Source: Lepturacanthus savala
Taxonomy: Eukaryota > Chordata > Actinopteri > Scombriformes > Trichiuridae
Length of the DNA stretch: 64,000 nt
Direction: 5' to 3'
NCBI GenBank assembly: GCA_030544235.1
Contig: CM060464.1
Span: 25,872,152-25,936,151 of the forward strand
Shown: positions 11,778 to 21,562 of the stretch, in pieces
Numbering within the stretch: position 1 is the first letter of the stretch
Layout: each line of letters opens with the position of its first letter
Made by a program: the position numbers and the translations under genes
Notes under the pieces: model-generated
Database searches by the model: none
What the model saw: only the letters and a program-made list of their open reading frames with translations
Told to the model about the DNA's origin: nothing

Positions 11778-13255
11778 TCATTTCTGACTTTCTCTCTCAT
11801 CTGTTTCTTCCCTCTCGGGACAGTCTCTAGCTATGTGTCCCCCTTTCCCACAACACCAACACTCAAATGTGTACTGTCTGTCTCTTCTCTTTTTTCCTCT
11901 TCTCCCGAAACCACCCCTACCTCTGAAGCCTCCTCTGTCTCTGAAACCTCCTCCTCCTCTCTGGCCTTCCTGATAGAAGGCCCCTACTGCCTTCCTGTTT
12001 TTCTTTTCTTTCACTACCTTTTCTGCATGAAGAGCATGATTAACATATTCTTCCAGTGTCCCTGTGGCCTTCCCTATGTAATATTATATAACCCATGCTT
12101 GAATGGCATCTTTTGAGCCTGCATGGAGGGCATTTTTTAATTGTTGTCGGAATGGTCCATTATCATCTCCGTCTTCCTCTAACCCACTATGAATTTTGAA
12201 GACTGTTGTCATTCTGTTTCGATACTCTTCGAATGATTCGTCATCTTTTTGTTTGACTCTTCCAATTTCAATGTAATTTGCCCTGTGTCTGAAACATGCT
12301 CTCACCCTGTCCATCAACCCTATTACTCTGTTTCGCAGCTCTTGACTGTTATGGGGAATGATTGCATTATTATGGACTGGGTTCCAATCACCTCTGATAC
12401 TATGCCAGTCTGACCCCATAACTGTCATCCAAACCTGCTGAACCTCATTTCCGTTCAAGTTATAAGATTGTCTCAGGTTTTCAATATCTTCAATAAACTG
12501 ATGTACATCTACTTTGTGAGATGTCAGGCCTTCTACAGCCTTTTTAACATCGTCCATAGTCCAAGTCCTGTAGACTAAAATGATCGGGTTGTTACCATCA
12601 GCGACATTGGGATTGGCCACTTGGATCATTGGAAAAATGTGTGTTTCTTCTAAATCCACTAATGAATCATGTGATTTTGGTGGAGTTGGATCAGGGGAGA
12701 ATAAGCCTTTTTGACCAATTTTGTTTTGTGAGCTCTAGTTCTTGGAGGTGATGCGTTTAGGTAAGGGGGTGGTGACAGGTTATCAAGGTCTGGGTACAGT
12801 CTGTCTGTACTACGTCCGTCTTTACTACTACGTCTCCTTACGCCTCCCACCACGCCTTGGTCTTCCTCTCCCTCGTTTATTTGTCTCGCTCCTGGCCCTG
12901 TCTCATCATCTTCCCTCCTGTGAAACAATAATTGTTTCTGTTTTTCTTCTTTTTCTTCACTTTCCTTCTGTTTACGCTTTCTTTCCCCTTCTTCTCTTTT
13001 ATCTGCTACTTTCATCCAGTATTTTGTGTCCTCATACCCGTGTTAATTCATCTTTTTGGGGTCACTTTTTATTTTCTGTATTATTGCTTCTTACAATACT
13101 GCTATTTTTAGGGTATTGAGTTGGCTTTTAAATTTATAATCAGTTACCCATCTGTCTAAGTTTTTAACTTTTTTAGGATCCTGTCTTTCAATAACCTTCC
13201 AATCTTTACATTACAGTGTGTCTTTGGGTTTTAATTTGCTCGAACCCTTTCCCAT
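11778..13255 (-). pseudogene. gag: retroviral gag (matrix, capsid, nucleocapsid), broken
   Basis: The likely start at 13255 reads MGKGSSKLK, an N-myristoylation context. Stops soon follow in the matrix region. A later matrix/p12-like stretch (13015-12659) contains the PPPY late-domain motif. Capsid is in a different frame (12659-12084), with the major homology region around QKDDESFEEYRNR. Nucleocapsid (12014-11778) is Gly/Arg-rich with one CCHC zinc knuckle (CWCCGKGGHIARDC). The domain order is that of gammaretrovirus-like Gag. Frame breaks at about 12660 and 12080, and stops upstream of 13015, mean no full-length Gag is encoded. Confidence 0.88.
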
Positions 13256-13546
13256 TTAAAAAAAATTTAGTCCAGTTTATCAACACCTACTGTGTTCTAA
13301 AAACTGGGTTTTCTTATCAGTAGGGCAGTAAATTATCCTCCTGATGTGGTAATTCTCGCTTCTACCCTGGTGGGGGAGGGTGGAGAATTCTTGCCTCTGC
13401 TTCCACAACAGTTTACTGCTTACACTCCTACTGTTTTGGTATGAAATAAAATACCTAGTGGTATTTTATTCCCATTCACACTCTCACTCTCACACACACA
13501 CTTACTTTTAAGGCCTACCACTCATACACAGAATTTAAGCGTACAC

Positions 13547-13867
13547 AGGACTCCGCCGTCCTCTATGCGGACTTTGTCGGACTCCGCCGTCCCTCGTTAC
13601 CTGCTAGTGACTAGTATTTTCAGGGTTTTTTTCTCTGCGCTTACAACTACGGAATTTAAGCCTATTTCAGCAGGACTCCGGCATCCTGTCCAGTGTTGGG
13701 GGTAACGAGTTACAAAGTAACTGATTAACTAGTAAAGTAACGTAGTTACAAATTTCACAAGTAACCAGTAACTTGTAACTAGTTACTTTTTTTTTGGTAA
13801 CTACCCCAACACTGCTGCGCATACATCCACGGAATTTAAGCCTATTTCAGCAGGACTCCGACATCCT
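13547..13867 (-). repeat. four hairpin-forming repeats in the retroviral leader
   Basis: The motif AGGACTCCGNCRTCCT occurs at 13547-13562, 13579-13592 (trimmed), 13672-13687 and 13852-13867. Each copy has inverted ends (AGGAC/GTCCT or AGGA/TCCT). The last two sit in longer direct repeats beginning 'ggaatttaagcctatttcag'. They lie between the primer site and gag, where packaging and dimerisation signals are normally found. Confidence 0.6.
13691..13814. mobile_element. 124-bp hAT-type MITE nested in the provirus leader
   Basis: The ends CAGTGTTGGGGGTAAC and GTAACTACCCCAACACTG are inverted, and the interior is a palindromic GTAACTAGTTAC-rich sequence. This is the familiar vertebrate hAT-type small element. 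It lies exactly between two copies of a leader repeat. No 8-bp duplication is visible (left flank ATCCTGTC, right flank CTGCGCAT). Confidence 0.8.
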
Positions 13868-14083
13868 ATCACAGTCATTTACTTTTTTTTTTTTTTTAAA
13901 CCAAAACTCAACTCACCACCGTTGTCTTCTCCTCTCTCGGAGTACCGTCAACCGTTGGATCCCAGCTGGTGATTTGGAGGCCGGTCCTGGAAAGGATCTA
14001 ATAGGATGTTTCTAAACAACCTGCCGTGGCCACGGTCTTCCCGGTGTCCCTCTCACCTGCTGGAATCCTCAGGTCTATTGGCA

Positions 14084-14100
14084 TCCGGCTCGAAGGACCA
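14084..14100 (-). other. primer binding site, tRNA-Tyr type
   Basis: In proviral sense TGGTCCTTCGAGCCGGA starts 6 bases after the 5' LTR. It is complementary to the 3' end of vertebrate tRNA-Tyr, as I know that tRNA (acceptor CCA, then the TCCGGCTCGAAGGA arm). Confidence 0.75.
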
Positions 14101-14106
14101 AATTAA

Positions 14107-14574
14107 TGTCAGGTTTAGACCACCTAAGACATCAAATACACAGACACAAAAAGGAGAAGACAAGAGTTAAATTTTTACTTGCAAGGAGAACGGAGAGAGG
14201 TGCACTCAGGTACAATCTCTAACCCGCTCTGAGTTCCCTCTGCCGTCCCCTTACTTTTATTTAGGACTCCCTAGTTACATGAGGCTGCAGCATCTCAAGG
14301 GAGGGGGCAACACACACACACATGCTGCAGCCTGATAGTAATGTTTACAGAATACACTTTATTGGTCTCCTTGACCTATTGGCTGCATCTGGCTAAAATC
14401 ATAGATAAAAGTCATATCACACAGACATTCCACATCCTCAGGCTGCTTCCCACGTAAACGTCTCTGCTCACACACCCTGCAGAAAGAATGACTATCACAC
14501 TAAGAATAAAAGTTAGTAACACACAAACAGTATTAAAGCAAATAACAGATACATTTATATACATTATTCTAACA
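14107..14574 (-). repeat. 5' LTR of the provirus
   Basis: 468 bp, starting TGTTAGA and ending CCTGACA in proviral sense. It is about 97% identical to the 3' LTR. The flank at 14575-14578 is the CAAT target duplication. Confidence 0.95.
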
Positions 14575-14578
14575 CAAT

Positions 14579-15252
14579 GCAGTGGAAATGGCAAGCACTG
14601 GCATTAGAGAGATCGCTATTCCTGGCTTCAACACAGGTGTATGAATACAAGGTAAGGTTTATCATTACATTGCTGGTCCCCTTCCTGAACAGGGCCAAAT
14701 GCCACCGCTGCACACATGCCTCAAACAGTGTTCTGAATGAAGAATTCTTGCTGAGAGCACCAGAAGCCATTCATGAGTGCAACAGTTTAGGACAGTAATT
14801 CCTAATTAAAAAGTGCATGATCAAAAATTACACTGCTCATGATCTGAGAATTGTTCCAACAGCTCAAAGTCAACGTCGCAACCTTCATCGTCCTGTAAAT
14901 CTTTCATCACTGGACAGTGATGTTGCGGTCATTTCTCCAGGAACAACTCCTGAGCAATTTGGGAAGCTGGCTGTCACTCTTCACCTTAGAGGACAACTTC
15001 TAACAATGCCATTCATCCAGCATATGACCCACTAGCATATGCTTCTCCAGTGACTACAGGTTACTACACTGAACTGAGAGGTGTCACCCCAACAGCCTTT
15101 GCTCTCAACTCCACAAGAAAAATATGACCCGGAGAACCTGCACGGACAGTTCAGTAGTTTATAAAATCTCCTTAGATGTTTTGACACTTCGCAAACAAAC
15201 CAACATTTTTCTCCCACAACCACTGGATGTGTTTTTCAACATGGTTGTTTAG
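14579..15252 (+). pseudogene. unidentified reading frame, right part, decayed
   Basis: Resumes in the same phase as 8164-8384 and runs to one stop at 14796. It then continues in the same frame to about 15010 (short motifs DLRIVPTAQS, SPGTTPEQFGKL). After a single-base shift it goes on as AYDPLAYASPVTTGYYTELR, and after a further shift to about 15252. Together the two parts give close to 300 intron-free codons with only a few lesions. I cannot name the family. The intron-free layout and isolation from other exons suggest a captured viral or transposon gene. A herpesvirus-like (Teratorn-type) origin is one guess, held weakly. Confidence 0.4.
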
Positions 15253-15472
15253 GAAATGAGCAGCTACTCATTGGTTAAATTATTGCCACCTGAAAGACAA
15301 TGACTCATGCAGAATCCAATAAGAAACTGTTTACTTCTAAATCCAGGTGGTGAATTTTTCTTGACCAGGCAGTGTAGATAAGATCATTTCCTCACTGGTG
15401 TCATGATAAAACTACCTCCAAGATGGAGGTTTTCAAAGATACATGACAGTTCATTATTATTATTCTTACATG

Positions 15473-15478
15473 TTTATT
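15473..15478 (-). terminator. candidate eif4e polyadenylation signal
   Basis: AATAAA on the minus strand about 1.15 kb past the eif4e stop. A 3' UTR of that size is normal for this gene, but other cleavage sites are possible. Confidence 0.35.
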
Positions 15479-16619
15479 TACATCTCTTAGAACATTTATT
15501 GCTCAAAAGATATGGGGCAGGGGTTCACATTCAAGGCACAGTTGTATTCCTTCAAACAATGCTCCTTTTCTTATCAAAATCTGGAATGAAAATAATTACA
15601 CTCAATTTGGGTAAAGTTTACAAAGGCTTAACCAAATTGATCATTAAAATTAAACATGTGCACTTTTTAACTGAACAAAACACCGTAGTACCATGGCGCA
15701 TGCGTAGGGTAAAATAAAAAAAAAAAAAAAAAAGGAACAAACAAAATGTGCATTTGAAAAATGTTCCCATTACAGACATACTTTGGTACAAAATGTTTTT
15801 AATACAGCTTTTTGTTCTATGAAACTATAACATGTAAGGTGCTGAACAGTTTTGCTACAATTTTTAGATCAATCTAGGCTGGCAAAGAAGTCAACTTAAA
15901 AATCTCAGACATAAGAGGAACCAGACACATCTATATCTTTCACTCAAAATAGTAAGGATCTCAATTCTAAACTTCTCATATTGCACAAGCCACTGGACAA
16001 GAACTGAACACATTGTAACCTCAGACCTCCTGTATGTAATAAAGGCAAAAAAGTGACTTAAATTTGTAAACTAGAAAACTATGTAAAGATGTCAAAACGG
16101 AATTTAAACAGGATACATTAAAAATAAAAAAAAAAAGTTTCCTATCAATTTGTTAGTTCAATTATGAACTGAACCAAGATGTTAAATCACAACCGCCTCC
16201 ATAGAGTCATACTGTAAATATGGAATGTACAGCACTAACAGAAAGCTATAGTCAATATCAAAATAGAATTATCTTTTTACATCGGTGTTTGGTCTTTAAT
16301 GTTAAATAATTTAAAGAAAAATAGCTGATGTATACGGAGAGCTGGATAAACCCAATAAACTCTCCAAAATATGCATCAGCATTGGAAAATGAAAATCGGA
16401 CATCAAACATCTTTCAGCCCACCACCACAAATAAGTTTTGAAATGACGGTGCTATAGTTGAACTGCACATACACTCAAAGACAAAGTGTCAACAAAAGGC
16501 ACACAAAAAAGGGGAGTCATTTGGTCTCCACTTCAGATGTTTGTTAGTGGCTAAACATGTCAGTCACGTTCATCTCTGCTGCCAAAAAACAAAAACAAAA
16601 AAACATAGTTGATGTGTCC

Positions 16620-16734
16620 TCAGGCTATGAACTTGTTCTTGGTTGTGGAGCCGCTCTTCGTGGCAGTGTCTGCATGTGATTGGTACCCGATGATCACCTT
16701 TTGGGGAACGCCTAATCTCTCTTTATACACACGC

Positions 16735-16769
<35 letters not shown>

Positions 16770-19700
16770 AAACAGAATACATACTGCATTTTAGAATTAA
16801 AATAAACCTCCTGCAAGCATTGACAACAGGTTTAGAGTATAGGGTAGGAACTTAAAATGTCCACCTCCCATTCTATACAACTGGTGGCTCCCTATAGACA
16901 TTTTTGTTTATAAAATCAGGTGTATACAAATGATTACAAATTTAATGAATATGTTTTCTATTTGATTCCTTAAGAGTTACGGGTGTTAATAAGCACCATT
17001 AAAGTAACCGATTTAATTTCATTGTGTGGATTCCTTAGCTCACCCTATGTGTGTGATGGCCTCTTTGTTTTCGTAATCTGTGGTCCATATGGCCATTTTA
17101 TCTCCTTTGGCTCGGACATTGATGACGGCGCCACACACATCGTCACTGTAGTTGTCAAACGCTTCACCCACAAGACACAAGAGCTGCAGGAAAAACAAGA
17201 CATTTACAAATGTCATTAATGGGGAACAGCTCAGCGTTAGTGGTTTCCTAAAAATAGGAGGAGGATTGTATAGTTGAAGTGATCCCAACTTGACAGAACT
17301 CAACATACCGTCTCCAACCAGAACCGATCCAGGTCTGCTCTGCGCTGCTGCTTGGACAGAGTTATCAGCCAACGGCCTCCTCGTCGGTTCCGTTCGTCCT
17401 CCCACATGGGTTCAATCCCATCCTGTGTCCATAAAGGCCAAAGCTAAGAACACTACAAGTTTCCCATAATGTAAAATAAGTTCATTTTCTCTTCCTCTAT
17501 AGACTTACCTTAAGATCAAAATTAGAGGAAACAATGACTAGTCAATAATGTAATAGTTTAGGGTAGTTAAGGTCATTTTTAAAGTTTCATTGTTGCTCTT
17601 TGATTTAAAAAATATCTATAATAAAAAGGACAGTTTTAGGTTTTAACTATTGTACAATTCCAACAGTAGAAAACATTATTTACCTTAAACAGTGAGTAGT
17701 CACAGCCAGACATCAAGTTACTTGATAACTGAATGTGATTGTATAGTCTGGGAGGAAACAATAGATTGTCAAACAGCATGCAACAGAAAACCTTGTGCTT
17801 CATAAATGTAAACCTCTTGGGGACATAACGGCACATCAATCACATTTATAGTAATAATAGGCACTAATAACATTTTATGTGGTGGGGAGATCTGATATTG
17901 ATCTATTGATTAATAGTCCTCCATTAATTTTCCTCTCCCAAATGACTGATTGACCCAAATGAATTTTGCAACAAAACCTATCATGAGTAGCTCTGATGTG
18001 TATTCGGCCACTTTCTGTGCAGTGACAAAGAAGCAAAGTTATACTCACGCCCAAAAGTCTTCCACCGTGTCAAATTTAGAGATGAGACGAAGGTTGGCCT
18101 GCCATGTTTTACTTTTGTCGTTCTTGAAAAACCAGAGGGCCCATCTGCAAATCAGAGTCATTCAAGTTAAATGCATACTCATCTTCAAGTGTTTACTGCA
18201 TAGCAAATATACATCATATACATTCCTTAGGGAAAAAAAACAAAAAAAAACTATGCAAACTGACACAAGATGACAGAAATTCACCAGAAGTTTATCACAG
18301 GGTCCTTTACAAAGTTGTTTAACAGCTGTTGCACATGTCCTATTCCCACGAGTATCTGCAACCAACGTGAAGCTACTCAATTTACAGCATTTGGAATGTG
18401 ACTGTCCTATAACAACATTTCAGCTGGGGAAAACAGCACCAGTCTTCAAGGTTTTGTATAGAAATTAACTCCAATCATACCTGTTTTGTAACGGATGCTT
18501 GATGTATGCTTGAGGGCTCACAACCTTTTGAATGGTTGTTTCGCATTTTTCCTTTTCAGGGTTTGCAGGAACTGAAGTTGATACCTTAAAAAGATGTATT
18601 TAAAAAAAAAAAACACTTTCAAAAACATATGTGAGAGAGTAGTGTGAGAAATCACATGAACAATTATTTATAGCTGCATTTGTGCCGATGGCCTTTCAGG
18701 TTAAAGTTGTTTTTTTTTTTTTTTTTTTTAAAGACAAAACACTAGACATTCTCTTGGTCTTATAATTACAGGTTGGATTAGCTTTTGTTGATTAATATCT
18801 AATTAAATTATCAAGTTAAGTTGTAGTTTATAACATCTTCTAAAATGCAATATTTATAAACAGAATCGCACTATTTCATTCCAATAATAGGCGTTTCTGT
18901 ACTTTATCTTTTAGAGAGTTTTTCCTTCTATGAGTTGAATCAAGGCAAAATTAATGATGCAGGAGACATTAAAATTTGTATTTTATTTTATCTAAGATCT
19001 GATGTTTGTAGTCTTTAAACTTTTTGGATTATCTGCTCAAACTTCTGCATCCTGTGCCCAGATAGTACATTTAGAAGGGGCGGAGCTTAGGGTTAGCGGC
19101 GCTGTTAGAGCTCTGAAGAACTCTGATTGGATGAACTCAACATGTGAAACGGTTTTACAGGAAGACAGGAATCACATATATTGGTCAACTAAAAAAAGAG
19201 AGGTGAACAATTGATACACAGGCACAAGATTAAAAGTGTGAAAATGTATTTTTCCATTTCATTCCTTGAGCATTTTATTGCAGGAGAACCTCACCCCTCT
19301 CCACAAAAGATGCATGCAAAATCATGCACACAAGTCTTCTTCCACAAACCTTCAAAACACCATATTCAAATTAAATCTTGCAACAACTAAATTGTTATGA
19401 TCTTCCACATGGAGCGGGACTAGAGCAGGACTACTGGAAGCTGACGGACGGTAACGTTACCGACGCTCACTCTGCTCATTCATCCGAACATCCCGGTTCA
19501 TTTCAGCGGAACCGACCTAGCTTCACCTGGGCTCGTTTCCCCACCAAGTTATCGACTCTTTATCAGCAGCCACCGCCGGGAGATACAGGTGTAATGTTCG
19601 AGATAACCAATACAATCAATAATCAATAAAACAGCCGGTGACATTCGTTCAAACGCTGTCTTCTCTCACGCTGTTTGTCCAGCGACTTGTTACCTGTCAG

Positions 19701-19860
19701 AGGTGGTAACCAGAAGTTTAAAGAACTAATGAATGGTTCTGTTTCTTTGCCTGAGTCTTCATGTTCGTTCAGGTTTGAAGACGCTGGGGGTGAAGGGTGA
19801 AGGTTCGGGTCGTGAGAGCTGAGGGTTCAGGTGTTCACTCACCACCAGAGCAGTCGCCAT
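16620..19860 (-). CDS. eif4e: eukaryotic translation initiation factor 4E
   Basis: Cap-binding subunit of eIF4F. It binds the m7G cap of mRNA and recruits eIF4G in the cytoplasm. Coding exons in transcript order: 19860-19843, 18584-18481, 18144-18049, 17747-17684, 17422-17309, 17183-17044, 16734-16620. All are GT-AG with closing phases; the total is 651 nt, 216 aa (human 217). The 18-nt first exon encodes MATALV, like the six-residue first exon of mammalian EIF4E. Cap-stacking tryptophans are seen in FFKNDKSKTWQ and EPMWEDERN (with the cap-contacting Glu). The HPLQNRWALWF segment is near the eIF4G/4E-BP face. The C terminus SHADTATKSGSTTKNKF keeps the MNK-phosphorylated serine (Ser209 in human). 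The 3' UTR probably runs to about 15.46 kb. The divergent N terminus is usual for fish copies. Whether this is the a or b paralogue cannot be told here. Confidence 0.96.
16737..16765. repeat. A29 homopolymer next to eif4e exon 7
   Basis: In the transcript this is a T run of about 29 lying directly before the AG acceptor of the last coding exon, so it serves as the polypyrimidine tract. Confidence 0.9.
19380..19700. promoter_or_regulatory. CpG-containing block in eif4e intron 1
   Basis: This part of intron 1 is richer in G+C and CpG than its surroundings. It contains GGTAACGTTACC and several GT-donor-like sites on the minus strand. It could hold an alternative first exon or promoter element. 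Position within about 450 bases of the ATG exon is the only other support. Confidence 0.3.
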
Positions 19861-21316
19861 CTTCTGTAAATCACAGTCAGTGTTTTTTGGCGTGTGTTAA
19901 AATAGCCGATTGGGCCATCTGGTGAACAAAAACACGCATGTGCAAGAAAGGACAAATTGATCCAGAGTAGAGGACACGATGTCCCCATCTCCCCTTCGTA
20001 TCAAACTTGATATCATGTGTGTGTGTGTTTTTTATTTTTAAAAATCTTTTTGAGAGAGTTAAACTATCTGGTACCAAGTTTGTATGTCCCACAAACAGAT
20101 TAGATAGAGATTTTACGCAGAGATTTTACACAGATAGATTTGCAGCAGATGTATTCATTTGCAGTAGTAGTCTTAAAAAACATCATCCTTAGCAATATAA
20201 GATATTAGGAAAGTTCATTGTGAAATGGTCAGTATGGGGATATCATCATCATCAGAGAAGCAGCGTTCAAATATGGAAAAGTATTTTTGTTTGCACACTA
20301 CTGCCCCTATTCTTTTTTAATTTAAAGAAACTGAATTTGAAATGGTTCCTAAAGCTTTCACAACCAAAATAATTTAAAAGAAAATTCAATGTTTCTAAAT
20401 TAACCAATGTTTCTAAATTAACAAATAACCAATAGGTTCTGCAGTGATGCAGTTGACATGAAATTCAACAGAATATTTTCCAAGGTTTTTTTGGCTGTAT
20501 TCATCATTTCCATGGACAGTCAATACAAGGCTACACAGATGCTGTGGAAATATAGTTATCAGCTCATTTTCACCGCTCACCTTTAAGCTCCTTTATATAT
20601 AAAAGAGCTAAAAAAAATGGGCGATATTCAGTGTTAAGGGAACATGGCCGGTTATTTTTACTATGGATTTTAAAAAAACTACCAAGTCTGGGAAAGTATG
20701 GAATTTTTAAATAGGTAATGTTTAACCCTGAAGAAGTAGCTTCTACATTTGCTCAGTCTTTTCTCAGTATTGCTTGTGTTAATTTTCTGTCCATATACAT
20801 GTGACCCGGAAACCAGGTTGATTTGTACATGCTGGCAGTCCATGTTTACAATACATCTCATATATCCTTTAATCACAAAACAGCTTCACAGTAAACAGGA
20901 AACAGAGACAGCTCTTAAAACAGCCAACATTTTAAAATGACATACATTGATAGGTATACCAATCCAATCCTTTCTTGGATTACACATATACTGTTATCTA
21001 TATGTAAAAAGTAGGCGGCATAAAGATATGTTTAGGGTAGATGAAATAAGCTTTTGATTCAGTCCACACCTTTTCTGCCCCCCCCCCTCCCCTATATTGT
21101 AATGTATGCAAATTAAACACTGAAATGACCAAAATAAAATTAAAAGCCCTTCTGTAAATCCAAGGATCACTCAGAAAACATCTGACTTTCCTGATAGTTA
21201 TTCTTAGTATCATACTCCTGTACATATAGTATAATAGAATCAGATTATTTACTGATTGAGTGATATAAGAGATAATCATCTCTTATTCGGGAGGCAGCTC
21301 CTGACGTTATCCTGGC
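19861..21316. other. intergenic DNA between the eif4e start and the adh5 3' end
   Basis: Contains the eif4e 5' UTR/promoter side and AT-rich unique sequence. Apart from a short local duplication near 20390-20420 ('aatgtttctaaatta') I see no gene or recognised repeat. Confidence 0.6.
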
Positions 21317-21322
21317 TTTATT
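21317..21322 (-). terminator. candidate adh5 polyadenylation signal
   Basis: AATAAA on the minus strand, about 240 bases beyond the adh5 stop. Confidence 0.5.
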
Positions 21323-21562
21323 TTCTAGGTACATACAATATGATCAGTGTGCATGAATGTGCATATCTTAGTGACAAAAAAGGAGGAAATAGACACATTT
21401 TCAAAGTATTTAATAGCACCTTTTAGACCATTTTAAACAGATAAAAATAAGGTTCTAACACTGAACATGGTGTCAACAACTAGTGCAGAAAAGTAAGTGC
21501 TGCTACTATGAAACAAGACTGTTCAAAGGCCGGATGTGAGGGACATCTATGTTTTAGGCACT

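Larger units (their letters stand above)
8385..14574 (-). mobile_element. endogenous gammaretrovirus-like provirus, defective
   Basis: A 6.19-kb provirus in minus orientation. Order in its own sense: 5' LTR (14574-14107), primer site (14100-14084), leader with repeats, gag (13255-11778), pol remnant (about 11745-10930), env (about 10760-8936), polypurine tract (8866-8854), 3' LTR (8853-8385). The target duplication CAAT lies at 8381-8384 and 14575-14578. By eye the LTRs differ at about 12 substitutions and one indel over 468 bp, so the insertion is fairly young. Missing pol, frameshifts in env and stops in gag make it incapable of autonomous replication. The 4-bp duplication and the envelope type fit gammaretrovirus-like fish ERVs. 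Confidence 0.95.

Noticed and set aside
19378..19629. 83-codon plus-strand frame in eif4e intron 1
   Set aside because: CpG-rich DNA opposite the gene; no homology or splice evidence.
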